This document shows positions 9,588 to 17,571 of a stretch of 64,000 nucleotides of DNA, piece by piece. How positions within the stretch are numbered: the first letter of the stretch is position 1; every line of letters begins with the position of its first letter. The translations under genes were made by a program, and so were the position numbers. The DNA comes from Shewanella sp. Choline-02u-19 (lineage in GTDB: Bacteria > Pseudomonadota > Gammaproteobacteria > Enterobacterales > Shewanellaceae): the NCBI RefSeq assembly GCF_002836205.1, contig NZ_PJBE01000013.1, positions 1,860,001 through 1,924,000 of the forward strand. The letters are read 5' to 3'. The notes below the pieces were generated by a model that saw only the letters and a program-made list of their open reading frames with translations, searched no databases and was not told the DNA's origin.

Positions 9588-9630
9588 CGGAATTTTTTTG
9601 CGATTAGCTAGATGCTAATCAAGCTGGTAA

Positions 9631-9837
9631 CTAAACTACAGTTACGTTCTCAGCTTGTGGGCCTTTTTGACCTTGAGTAACAGTAAACTGAACTTTTTGA
9701 CCTTCGTCAAGAGTTTTGAAACCGTCAGAGTTGATAGCGCGGAAGTGTACGAATACATCTGGGCCAGACTCTTGCTCGATAAATCCGAAACCTTTATCAG
9801 AGTTAAACCACTTAACAACGCCAGTAACTTGAGACAT
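9631..9837 (-). CDS. Cold-shock-domain protein
   Basis: This 68-residue single-domain protein has the RNP1 motif KGFGFI (15-20) and RNP2 VFVHF (28-32). It is a complete five-stranded cold-shock OB fold that binds single-stranded RNA or DNA and melts RNA structure. It starts with MSQVTGVVKWFN and ends with the usual GPQAENVTVV. Which paralogue it is (CspA, CspC, CspE, CspG) cannot be settled by eye. The upstream non-coding leader is long, as in regulated csp genes, and a strong terminator follows. Confidence 0.95.
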   Translation of the reverse strand: MSQVTGVVKWFNSDKGFGFIEQESGPDVFVHFRAINSDGFKTLDEGQKVQFTVTQGQKGPQAENVTVV

Positions 9838-10142
9838 AATATTGAATCCTGTAAATATAAATTAAAGCCTTAACGGCGGTAAAGCTGGAAAATGCCGGTT
9901 TACTTAATGTTAACAGGACGAACATTGTCGTATTGAACACATAAAAATAAGCCCTAACCTTCAAGCTGCAAATACTATAAACCATTCTCATGATAAGTCA
10001 ACATACATTAATGACTAAATTTGTAGTATTTTTAAGGCTCTATCTTCGCCCTGAAAAATCTCAAACTGAACTAACACGTAAAACTTATACAACTTATTAA
10101 AACAAAGACTTAAACCATGAGCACTGACTTTTACGCCCTATA
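9838..10142 (-). promoter_or_regulatory. Upstream region and probable 5' leader of csp
   Basis: About 300 bp without a gene between csp and rlmA. Cold-shock genes usually carry long structured leaders that act as RNA thermosensors. The region is AT-rich and could hold such a leader plus the promoter. I could not identify a cold-box motif with certainty. Confidence 0.4.
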
Positions 10143-10952
10143 CTAGTGAGCTCTAAATACTTCTATCTTGAAATCTAATTCACACTCAAATCCTGAGGCT
10201 GATAACTCCAGCTTTTGTTCGTCTGTAAGCTTCCAGTTATAGGGTGTCATTTGCAAAAAGTGACGAATATCGTTTTCGTCACTCAACATTAGCGTACTTT
10301 CAAGGCGCTTTTGTTCTAATAATGTAAAGCCTTCAATGGTCGATGGCTCTTGAGTATGCTCTTTGGGTGTCTCATATATGAGCTCCTTCAGTGCAAAATG
10401 ATGTCGCGGCCCAGCACATACGGTTATCAAAATTCCGCCAGACTTTATCACTCGTTTAAGTTCCGTATCTAATGAAGGCGCATAGATCCTCAACATGAAG
10501 TCGAAACTATCATCAGAAAACGGCATATCAAAAGCGCTGGCGACACTAAAAGCAATATTGGGGTAACGTTTTGCGGCATACTTCAAAGCTGATTTACTGA
10601 TGTCTAATCCGTACAAGGTAAAATCATCACCTAGCTCTTGTGCTAAACGATTCGAGTAATACCCTTCGCCGCAACCAATATCAAGACCATATTCAGCATC
10701 ATTAAGATAAGCCTTTGCCAACAGATTAACATTATCGCTTAGCGCTTGATAATAACCTTTATTCAGGAACTCTCTTCGAGCAAACATCATCTCTTTGTTG
10801 TCACCAGGATCACTAGACTTCTTCTTTTGAACTGGAAGTAAGTTTACATAGCCTTCTTTCGCACAATCAAATCGATGATTAGACTCGCAAAACCAAGTTT
10901 TGTTCTGCAGCATTAAAGGTTGTTCGCATATTGGGCAACGGTAAATCATCAA
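10143..10952 (-). CDS. rlmA: 23S rRNA (guanine-N1-)-methyltransferase RlmA
   Basis: It methylates G745 of 23S rRNA using S-adenosylmethionine. The 269 residues match the family. The N-terminal zinc site is visible (C6, C9, C22, H26 in RCPICE...WFCESNHRFD). It is followed by the RlmA signature GYVNLLP and the phosphate-rich SSDPGDNKEM linker. The methyltransferase motif I is YGLDIGCGEGYYS (about 87-99). The gene overlaps the upstream unknown gene by 4 bp (ATGA), so the two are translationally coupled. Confidence 0.93.
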   Translation of the reverse strand: MMIYRCPICEQPLMLQNKTWFCESNHRFDCAKEGYVNLLPVQKKKSSDPGDNKEMMFARREFLNKGYYQALSDNVNLLAKAYLNDAEYGLDIGCGEGYYSNRLAQELGDDFTLYGLDISKSALKYAAKRYPNIAFSVASAFDMPFSDDSFDFMLRIYAPSLDTELKRVIKSGGILITVCAGPRHHFALKELIYETPKEHTQEPSTIEGFTLLEQKRLESTLMLSDENDIRHFLQMTPYNWKLTDEQKLELSASGFECELDFKIEVFRAH

Positions 10953-11773
10953 TCATTCTCCAATGCAAATGAACTCTCAGTATCATCTGCCATAAGTTGT
11001 TCTACAATTTTATTTAGCTGTGGTGGCGCTAATAGTTGATAGCTTTCAAGCTTTCTCATCAACATATCTTGGTTAATATCAACGTTAGCTGCTCGATACA
11101 AGTTTGGTCGCTCGATGAGTTGAGAATATAGCCGACTGAGTAACTGCCTTTTTCTTATCAATTGAGCATCTAGTTGACTTATATCGTCATTGGCGTGCTT
11201 TAAAAAACCTTCGGCAGCAAAGTGTTTTAAGTCGTAACAAATACTGTCTAACTCGCTAATTTCGACTAAAAGGCTTTCAGCATTGGGCTCTAAATCCATT
11301 GAACGAGCAATAATGTGTTTCGCTCGCTGGATCTCTCTCGCGAAATTACCTAATCGAAAATCTGCTTCTAAAGGGATTAACTCCCATTTTACAGGACCCA
11401 CGATATTGAACTGGCAGCCATTACCGATACTCACTGCGACGAAAAGCCCTTTTCTAAGCTGCTCCGCACAAAGTCTAGGCGAAATGCCCAGCGTTGAAAA
11501 TAGGCGCCAGCCTTGACCAACGCTACGATTAAGGATTGCATCAGATGCGGCATATTCATTCGCTTCGATAACATCAAGCGACAAGTATGGATGAAGCCGA
11601 ATCATCAGTGACATTTTAGTCGCTGTAACACTTACAACAACGACTTCAGCAATAGGGCCAGATTGCAGCTGCAATACACTAAAGTTGCCAAACTGTTCAG
11701 ACAAAACGAGTTTTAATTTTGATTGGTGGTTAATTTCGATTATTTGCGGTTGGATTAACAGCGGTTCAAGCAT
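10949..11773 (-). CDS. Protein of unknown function coupled to rlmA
   Basis: The protein has 274 residues with the start at 11773. That ATG has GAGG six bases ahead; an ATG 12 bp further upstream (11785) lacks one. I do not recognise a family. The N-terminal half is beta-rich (EVVVVSVTATKMSLMIRLHPYLSLDV). The C-terminal half is strongly helical, probably coiled (SQLDAQLIRKRQLLSRLYSQL). There is no signal peptide or membrane segment, so it is likely cytoplasmic. It overlaps rlmA by 4 bp and is its only operon partner, which hints at a role near rRNA or translation, but this is inference. Confidence 0.7.
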   Translation of the reverse strand: MLEPLLIQPQIIEINHQSKLKLVLSEQFGNFSVLQLQSGPIAEVVVVSVTATKMSLMIRLHPYLSLDVIEANEYAASDAILNRSVGQGWRLFSTLGISPRLCAEQLRKGLFVAVSIGNGCQFNIVGPVKWELIPLEADFRLGNFAREIQRAKHIIARSMDLEPNAESLLVEISELDSICYDLKHFAAEGFLKHANDDISQLDAQLIRKRQLLSRLYSQLIERPNLYRAANVDINQDMLMRKLESYQLLAPPQLNKIVEQLMADDTESSFALEND

Positions 11774-11924
11774 ACAACACCTCATTGACGTAGACGTATT
11801 GTACTTGCTATAGAGGCTAGGTTCCAGTGATCAAACTGGCGTGAATTCAACCAAATAAGGCGCTATTACGTTGAGGTTAAGACTATTGAACTAAGGCAAT
11901 GCTATGATGAAACCACTTAATAGA

Positions 11925-12137
11925 AGTTAATTGCCATGATTTTATGCCTTCAAAAACACAGAAGCGCCCTGTACACTTGCCTTCTTTATTCCCTTGCCTT
12001 GCGACGCGTTCGTTCAATGATCTCATAAACCAACTGATATCCATGAGTCTTCTGCGATATTCAATAATGATAAAAGGGCGTATCTTCCAAGCTAACTTGT
12101 GTTGAACGGGGTCTACCTCCTCAAACATCCAAAATAC
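11925..12137 (-). pseudogene. Remnant of a REP-associated (Y1/IS200-like) transposase
   Basis: The fragment EYRRRLMDISWFMRSLN followed by KCTGRF is nearly identical to part of the intact transposase at 16306-17280. The upstream leader (cctcctcaaacatcc) also matches. About 300 bp between the transposase N-terminus and this segment are gone. The deletion joint sits at a short shared CAATG/TAATG, suggesting microhomology deletion, and the HUH motif is lost. The remnant ends exactly where the duplicated prophage segment (12138) begins. A 97-codon frame reads through the joint but has no sensible product. Confidence 0.8.
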
Positions 12138-12222
12138 CCTCATGGGGAATAACCAGAGCGGCACCACCAAAGGCAACGGCTGCTGCTAACCCCAAACCCG
12201 CTAATTTTTGAGATAAATTCAT
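12138..12222 (-). pseudogene. Lysozyme gene fragment (first 28 codons)
   Basis: The start ATG at 12222 and the following 84 bp match the start of the prophage endolysin at 42586-43086. They encode the same signal-anchor segment, MNLSQKLAGLGLAAAVAFG. The frame is cut at 12138 by the transposase remnant just before the catalytic residues, so no active enzyme can be made. Confidence 0.85.
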
Positions 12223-12262
12223 AATGAGCTCACTTGAAATATTGGCCTTAGTGCAACCATGT

Positions 12263-12592
12263 TCAAACCGCTAAACCTTGAAGCTGTATTTCATGATTAA
12301 TCCCCTCTTGATAGATGATTTTTAGGTCTAACTTTTGAGCCAGGGCCAACTCAGCTCTTGCGCCAAATGATTGCCCCCACCCATTGAGCAGATAAATTTC
12401 GTCGCAACACATCATCATGGCTAAACCAATCTGCATGTATTCAGGCTCACTTAACCCTGGTGGTAAACTTGCAGGATTCAGCACCACGCGACCTAATACA
12501 TGAAGATAGTCAGCGGCCAAGTGGAACCTTGTTCGATTACAATCAGGTAAGCCCGACATAGGCCCAGCAATATACACTTTGCGTTTAATCAT
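12263..12592 (-). CDS. DUF4406 protein (nucleoside deoxyribosyltransferase-like), left copy
   Basis: This 109-residue protein differs from the prophage copy at 43127-43456 at only four positions. The N-terminal KVYIAGPMSG motif and the later AELALA motif are those of small phage proteins related to nucleoside 2-deoxyribosyltransferases. Such proteins may hydrolyse or exchange bases on nucleotides; activity here is untested. The frame is intact, which suggests recent duplication or continuing selection. It probably has no promoter of its own, as a terminator lies 21 bp upstream. Confidence 0.8.
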   Translation of the reverse strand: MIKRKVYIAGPMSGLPDCNRTRFHLAADYLHVLGRVVLNPASLPPGLSEPEYMQIGLAMMMCCDEIYLLNGWGQSFGARAELALAQKLDLKIIYQEGINHEIQLQGLAV

Positions 12593-12612
12593 CTCAGCAC
12601 CAAATTGCAGGT

Positions 12613-12639
12613 AAAAAAAATGGCTCCTAAGAAGGAGCC
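12613..12639 (-). terminator. Terminator upstream of DUF4406, left copy
   Basis: A perfect GGCTCCT / AGGAGCC stem (12622-12628 with 12633-12639, loop AAGA) is followed on the minus strand by eight T (12613-12620 as A on the plus strand). It is identical to the prophage copy at 43477-43503. Confidence 0.9.
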
Positions 12640-12807
12640 AAACTAGTGAACTAAAAGGTATTCATAATAAGCTTACATAAATCTACCCATTTTTAAGGGA
12701 ATTAAAAAGGCACTAACTTACCGAAAATAGGTAAACATCGACCTAAAATGTTAAATCCCACGGCCTCACTAGGTTTAGTTATCAGTTAAGTGATTTAACC
12801 TAAGCAA

Positions 12808-13503
12808 TTAGTTATCGGTTAAGTGATTTTTATACATGCCCACCAATAAAAAAGCATTATCGACACACCCTATTGTAAAGAGGGATCTAATCGCATATAC
12901 CCAAAGTACGATTCCAGCCGCAACAATAGAAAAAATCCAGAACCACACAGGAAGAGATAACCAAGAAGGTTGAAACAAACCATTGATCATCCTGTCATCG
13001 ATACTGCTGTCTAAAAGGACTTGGAATGCATGTAAAAATATCACAGTACCTAAAAAACCAAATAAGAAATACCTACTAAACTGATAAATGTTGTATGGGT
13101 ATATTGAGAGTTTTATAAATTTAAATTTCCTATATGAACGGTTTAACCTAAAAGAATTCTTTTTCTTAGATAACTCAAGACACTTTCTAGCTTTAGGATA
13201 TAAATCAAATGCTTTACTCGGGTTTTCAAACTTAAGTAACCCGTAGATTTCCTCATATGAAAGCTCACACTTGTATATTGAGCTAAAAATTTTCTCAACC
13301 AAATATCGTTGTTTAATGCTAGGGTTCTTGGGGTTTTTACTCAATACAGAGTTAACGATTTCAAGCTTCTTGAGATTGATTTTGTGCTTTTCAAAATGGA
13401 GAAATGACAAAAGCTTAAAAAGAGGAAAGGCCGCGGCTAGTATAGCCCCCACAACGGAGAAACTTAGCAACGAAAAGTCACTGGATAATACTGAACTCGG
13501 CAT
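12808..13503 (-). CDS. Membrane protein of unknown function (cargo)
   Basis: The 231-residue protein has hydrophobic segments near 13-30, 142-162, 178-198 and possibly 200-218, and a long charged loop in between (about 35-135, rich in K). No family was recognised. It is AT-rich compared with the core genes and sits directly behind the duplicated prophage segment, so it is probably prophage cargo. The last codons (KNHLTDN) lie in a second copy of a ~20-bp sequence (ttatcRgttaagtgattt) also present at about 12779, hinting at an insertion joint. Confidence 0.6.
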   Translation of the reverse strand: MPSSVLSSDFSLLSFSVVGAILAAAFPLFKLLSFLHFEKHKINLKKLEIVNSVLSKNPKNPSIKQRYLVEKIFSSIYKCELSYEEIYGLLKFENPSKAFDLYPKARKCLELSKKKNSFRLNRSYRKFKFIKLSIYPYNIYQFSRYFLFGFLGTVIFLHAFQVLLDSSIDDRMINGLFQPSWLSLPVWFWIFSIVAAGIVLWVYAIRSLFTIGCVDNAFLLVGMYKNHLTDN

Positions 13504-13675
13504 ACCTGCATATCTCGATTAATTTTTAACAACACCTATAAGATCAAAAGTTGATCTATACGATCCCTGTAAAACAGTTCATAACACCAATATATTAGAA
13601 ACAATTTACGACATAATATCAATCGGTTAGTTAAATTATAAATCTCGATATTTAAGTGGCTTTAAACTTGGCTAT

Positions 13676-13762
13676 AAAACAACAACCAACCCCAGAAAAT
13701 TCTCACATGTAGTGAAGCACTGCGCTTCGCCGTCCCCGCAGTAAAGCGAGCCCGAAGGACCC
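13676..13762. repeat. 87-bp dispersed repeat, left copy
   Basis: This AT-poor segment with the self-complementary motif gtgaagcactgcgcttcgc is repeated at 45045-45132 with a few changes. In both places it follows a DUF4406 copy and cargo genes. It is non-coding and could be a small structured element or a recombination scar. Confidence 0.8.
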
Positions 13763-13775
13763 GCTACAAAACAGG

Positions 13776-14339
13776 TTAAGGAGTATTATTATACTTTACG
13801 TACCAACCTGAAGATAAAGGTAGAGTAAAATCAATTTCAGTTTTTAGATCTCTATTCGCTTTGATATGAATTTGAGGGTTATATTCATAGATAGTTTCAG
13901 GATTGAACACGTAAAGCATCTCTTGCCCCTCACCTGTCATCCACATTGACCATACTCCAATGTATAATCGACATTCCCCTAATGGCTCTCTAATTAATAT
14001 GCCATCGGCATCTAAGTCAACTAGAAGACCATCAATTTTTTCGATATCTCTTTTAAATTGTTTTCCATATTTACTTAAGTTTGCCCACTTAAAATCATAA
14101 TCCATACTAGAATTATCAGACTTAGATTGTAATGCTTCATTACTATAATCACCGACTTTATACGCCCACCTTTTAAAGCTACCATTTAATAGAGAGCATG
14201 ATAATTCAGATAACTTTTCAAATTTAGGCCTATTCTCATTGAATTTTTTAAAAAGTTCATCTTCTTGCACTTGTCTTGTGCAAGCTGACAAAAAAACTAA
14301 TAAGATTATAGATATAATAACTCCAACGTTTATTTTCAT
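13776..14339 (-). CDS. Lipoprotein, candidate immunity protein
   Basis: The 187-residue protein has a type II signal sequence with lipobox LSAC (C20) and so is likely anchored in the membrane facing the periplasm. The remainder is not recognised. It lies directly downstream of the predicted type-44 toxin gene, the usual position of an immunity gene in polymorphic toxin loci. The immunity role is inferred from position only. A 36-bp hexanucleotide repeat (14367-14402) lies in the 96-bp gap to the toxin gene and may alter its expression. Confidence 0.65.
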   Translation of the reverse strand: MKINVGVIISIILLVFLSACTRQVQEDELFKKFNENRPKFEKLSELSCSLLNGSFKRWAYKVGDYSNEALQSKSDNSSMDYDFKWANLSKYGKQFKRDIEKIDGLLVDLDADGILIREPLGECRLYIGVWSMWMTGEGQEMLYVFNPETIYEYNPQIHIKANRDLKTEIDFTLPLSSGWYVKYNNTP

Positions 14340-14366
14340 TATTTATAAACCCCAAACATTATATTT

Positions 14367-14402
14367 ATTTTTATTTTTATTTTCATTTTCATTTTCATTT
14401 TC
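14367..14402. repeat. Hexanucleotide tandem repeat, six units
   Basis: Six exact 6-bp units of the form ATTTTY (two with T, four with C at the last position) stand between the toxin stop codon and the lipoprotein start. Such tracts gain and lose units by slippage. Here a change would alter spacing in the leader of the lipoprotein gene rather than a reading frame. Confidence 0.85.
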
Positions 14403-14435
14403 TTAGGATGAGTAATAAAAGTTTAATATTATCTA

Positions 14436-15227
14436 TTAATTACTAGCATGCTGCTGACGATAACAGTATTGAACAATTCCACTCTGTACTATGCACCACA
14501 CAGTTCCAACACTTCCATTTCCAGCCCCGCCATTACCAACGAGCCCGATTCCCCCTCCATTAGCGCCACCGGTACTGCCGCTACCTGATGGACCACTATT
14601 ACTGATTGGGGTGCCTTTAACTGACGTGCTTACACAAGAACTATTACCTTTTTCTGACGAATTGGAATCAAAAACCTGCTTCTTGTAATCCCATCCTTGA
14701 GCAACCATTTCAGGATCACCTACATTATCTCCAGTATTTAAAACAAATTTTGCATAACTTGCATATGCACCAACTGGATTTAACCCATGATCTTGGAGCC
14801 CTTGATACGATGCTGATGCTCTCTCGGTAAAATTTCGACTAAAGCCAAAAGCGGCCATCCTGAGTCCATGCAAGAAATTACCATCGTCGGCATTTCCATT
14901 GTAATCACTTTGCCCAGACTTAACATCATATTTGCCTGCAGTCTTGTGATCTTGGTACATAGACCAATATGCCATAGCTTCCGCAACAGGAGCCGTATAC
15001 TTTGATTTCCAAGATGCATATTCAGCTTGAGTAGTTCGTATGATATCTGAATAATTCATTTGCGCGCCAGATACCTGATCTACCGGTGCTGGATTTGGAG
15101 GTCTATTTTGATCTGTACACTGAGCGAGATCAGTTCCTGGAGAGCTTGCATAAAAATTAGTGGAGCTGCTGCTAGGTGCTGACACACGTGTCATCATTCG
15201 GGCTGAAGAACTTGACCTTTGAGACAT
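14436..15227 (-). CDS. Predicted polymorphic toxin, type 44 domain, with Gly-rich tail
   Basis: The 263-residue protein lacks a Sec signal. Residues about 98-185 resemble the bacterial toxin 44 domain: YDVKSG (100-105), GNFLHGLRMAAFGFS (116-130), YQG (141-143) and GDNVGDPEMVAQGWDYK (166-182). Type 44 domains occur at the C-terminus of secreted toxins and are predicted nucleases. The part after 212 is a glycine/serine-rich linker, then a 20-residue tail with two cysteines (VWCIVQSGIVQYCYRQQ). It is preceded by 21 bp, then a secreted protein gene, and followed by a lipoprotein gene. Assignment rests on motif memory and needs a profile search. Confidence 0.65.
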   Translation of the reverse strand: MSQRSSSSARMMTRVSAPSSSSTNFYASSPGTDLAQCTDQNRPPNPAPVDQVSGAQMNYSDIIRTTQAEYASWKSKYTAPVAEAMAYWSMYQDHKTAGKYDVKSGQSDYNGNADDGNFLHGLRMAAFGFSRNFTERASASYQGLQDHGLNPVGAYASYAKFVLNTGDNVGDPEMVAQGWDYKKQVFDSNSSEKGNSSCVSTSVKGTPISNSGPSGSGSTGGANGGGIGLVGNGGAGNGSVGTVWCIVQSGIVQYCYRQQHASN

Positions 15228-15248
15228 TTGGTTTGAACAATCTCTACA

Positions 15249-15749
15249 TCACTCCGGTTCTACAGGAGGAAAAGAAGACTTACTAACTAAAACGTCTATC
15301 ATAACAATACTAAAATCGGATCCCTCTGTTACATTTAATATATCAAAGGTGAATTTATTTTCTCTGCTACCGGTATTAGGTATTAAGTTTAACTTAACCT
15401 CAGTTTGACCAACTAAACTTAAGCTATCTGAAATAGTAGAATCTTTTATTGAAAATGACTTTATCTTAGTTCCATCAATTCGGTATAAATCAGTCGAGTA
15501 ACTAACCTGACTATAAACACCACTTTCTCTTCTTGGTTTTTTAAATTGAAAAATTGTTTTATTTGGGTTAAGCCCTTTTAAGATTACACATTTAGTACGG
15601 CTACCGTTACCTCTATATGAATCAATAACATCGCTCTTTACTATTTTTTCTTGATACCCATAGATATATGAGCAAGAAGCAAACGCACTACTATTAAATA
15701 GAAATAATATAAATAATATAAATAATGAACACTGCAAAATATACTTCAT
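15249..15749 (-). CDS. Secreted protein of unknown function, toxin operon
   Basis: The preferred start is ATG at 15749, because it opens a clear Sec signal peptide (MKYILQCSLFILFILFLFN...AFA) with cleavage after AFA. A longer frame begins at 15809 but adds an unlikely polar extension. The mature part is about 140 residues, beta-rich, with two cysteines. It sits 21 bp ahead of the toxin gene on the same strand. It could be an accessory or immunity factor acting in the periplasm; no family was recognised. Confidence 0.65.
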   Translation of the reverse strand: MKYILQCSLFILFILFLFNSSAFASCSYIYGYQEKIVKSDVIDSYRGNGSRTKCVILKGLNPNKTIFQFKKPRRESGVYSQVSYSTDLYRIDGTKIKSFSIKDSTISDSLSLVGQTEVKLNLIPNTGSRENKFTFDILNVTEGSDFSIVMIDVLVSKSSFPPVEPE

Positions 15750-15809
15750 TAACATCTTCCTTTTGTTATCGCTACAACTCATTAACAACGCCCATCCAGA
15801 GCGATACAT

Positions 15810-16305
15810 CTGTTAACTGATAGTGACACTACATAAGGAATTAAAATAAATCAAACTAATTAGAAAGTATTTTGATAAACAAATTTTAATTAACAGAGTG
15901 CTATCTCAGCCTTTCGCAAAAAAATAATAGCCAGCCATTAAAAATCAATAACATAACTAGCTTTCAACCCAATATCAACGATTGACGTCTATCAAAGAAG
16001 TACTTGAACCATTTTCAACAGAGTGGCGCGAATAAATGCCGGAAAAGAAGTGAATTAACAGAGATTAGTAGGTTTTAAGAAAACTACTAAGCCACCTATT
16101 TTAATAATCAGGTAAAACTACAGGATTTTTGAACTGTTCATATCAACCGTTCCGTTATACTCACACCAGATTTGGCTGCGATTTTAGGTCACTTTATTAA
16201 GTTGATTAAACTAAGCTGACTTAAAGTGTAAAATAGTCAATTTTAGGCGTAATACGCCCCCATGAAACACGGAAGTCATGAGTGTATGACGTTGAAGCTG
16301 ACTGC
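15810..16305. other. Non-coding stretch with possible transposon end
   Basis: About 500 AT-rich bases with no credible gene. The part next to the transposase (16240-16300) holds a small hairpin (ggcgtaatacgcc) and may be the downstream end of the transposase unit. It also holds the promoter for the toxin operon, not identified precisely. Confidence 0.4.
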
Positions 16306-17280
16306 TTAGTCAGGCCAATACTGACAAGTACCTGCATTAGCTACTCGTTGTTTATCCATGTGCTCACTGTATCGTGTTAACTCTTCTAGTGTGCCAACAG
16401 GGCCTTTGAATAAATATTTAAACTCATTCGTGACTTTAAGCCAATTGGCTAATGGGATATTTAGCCGATTCAATATGTTACTCGTGCCTGCTTTAATCGC
16501 TCCTCGCTTGTTATCTCTAATCACTCGGCCTGTATCATCAACCAGTTCAAGGTAGTCTTGTAGCTCAAACATCAGCCCTTTTGGCATAGGCTGACGCTCA
16601 TTACCAAGAAAAGGTAACAGTTCAATAGGCTGTTCACCTTTGATTACCGCTTTAATTCGACGTTGAATGCTCGTAAAATCTGATTGTTCAGGTGTCGTCG
16701 CCATATTAGCTCGGATAGGATTTAAGTCGACATAAGCCATACAGGCAAGTACCGCCGCTTCATCTAACAAGGCTTGCGACTTAAAACGTCCCTCCCAGAA
16801 ACGCCCTGTACACTTGTCTTCTTTATTCGCTTGCCTTGCGATGGGTTCGTTCAATGACCTCATAAACCAGCTGATATCCATGAGTCTTCTGCGATATTCA
16901 ACAATGGTGTCGTTCAACGTTTCCAGCTCATAGGCTTCGATTGAACCACCGTGAGCAAATTTCTGTGTTAACAGCGTGCCTTTAAACAATTGATGCCATT
17001 GATTAACCACATCAATACTTGACCACGATTGTGCAGTTTCTAAATCAATTCTAAGCACGATATGCAAGTGATTCGACATGACAGCGTAAGCGGCAATATC
17101 AATAGCAAAGACTGAAGTCAGCATTAGAAGTCTATCTTCAACCCACTCACGCCGATGCTCAAAAGACTGACCAGAGTAATCGTCAATGCCACATAAAAAC
17201 GCCCTCCTCACCGTGCGACTGACACAATGATAAAAGGGTGTATCTTCCAAGCTAACTTGTGTTGAACGGGGTCTAGGCAT
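16306..17280 (-). CDS. REP-associated tyrosine transposase (Y1/IS200-like)
   Basis: This 324-residue enzyme belongs to the Y1 HUH transposases. YHCVSRTVRR is near the N-terminus. The catalytic HUH pair lies in AVMSNHLHIVLR (about 90-101). The WFMRSLN...GRFWEGRFKSQAL and AYVDLNPIRA motifs are typical of REP-associated members, which cut single-stranded DNA at hairpins. The start at 17280 is chosen for GAGGAGG six bases ahead; an in-frame ATG at 17298 has no such site. Two 91-bp tandem repeats with a small hairpin lie just upstream and are likely its target or ends. Confidence 0.9.
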   Translation of the reverse strand: MPRPRSTQVSLEDTPFYHCVSRTVRRAFLCGIDDYSGQSFEHRREWVEDRLLMLTSVFAIDIAAYAVMSNHLHIVLRIDLETAQSWSSIDVVNQWHQLFKGTLLTQKFAHGGSIEAYELETLNDTIVEYRRRLMDISWFMRSLNEPIARQANKEDKCTGRFWEGRFKSQALLDEAAVLACMAYVDLNPIRANMATTPEQSDFTSIQRRIKAVIKGEQPIELLPFLGNERQPMPKGLMFELQDYLELVDDTGRVIRDNKRGAIKAGTSNILNRLNIPLANWLKVTNEFKYLFKGPVGTLEELTRYSEHMDKQRVANAGTCQYWPD

Positions 17281-17284
17281 CCTT

Positions 17285-17466
17285 GCCTCCTCAAACATCC
17301 AGAATTGAATAAATTAAGTATAGGCAAGGCTCAAAAACTTAGCCCACTATGATGGGTGGCCTATTAGTTTTGCCTGCCTCCTCAAACATCCAGAATTGAA
17401 TAAATTAAGTATAGGCAAGGCTCAAAAACTTAGCCCACTATGATGGGTGGCCTATTAGTTTTGCCT
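17285..17466. repeat. Two perfect 91-bp tandem repeats
   Basis: Units 17285-17375 and 17376-17466 are identical. Each holds a REP-like hairpin (gcccactatgatgggtggc). The unit also contains ataggcaa and ttgcctat in inverted order. The array begins at the transposase ribosome site and extends upstream, so the transposase probably acts on it. Confidence 0.9.
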
Positions 17467-17571
17467 ATTAGTTCTTTTCCATCATCCATTCGCCTTGAAT
17501 TAGTGGCAAAAAAACACGCTGAGTCGATCACTTTCTTATACTAATTGGTATAACCTGAGACATAGCGGGTC

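Larger units (their letters stand above)
12138..12799. repeat. Left copy of a ~660-bp duplicated prophage segment
   Basis: This segment matches 43001-43663 in the same orientation with only scattered changes. It covers the lysozyme 5' end, the DUF4406 gene, the terminator and the AT-rich stretch beyond it, ending near tgatttaac. The copies are 30.86 kb apart. A second, shorter repeat (13676-13762) is also shared with the right-hand region (45045-45132), so the left locus looks like a relic of a related prophage with different cargo. Confidence 0.9.

Noticed and set aside
11883..12176. A real 97-residue gene
   Set aside because: The frame joins a phage leader, a transposase fragment and flanking DNA across two breakpoints, so it is a chance product of rearrangement.
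17285..17466. CRISPR or attC array
   Set aside because: Only two identical 91-bp units without spacers, tied to a REP-type transposase.
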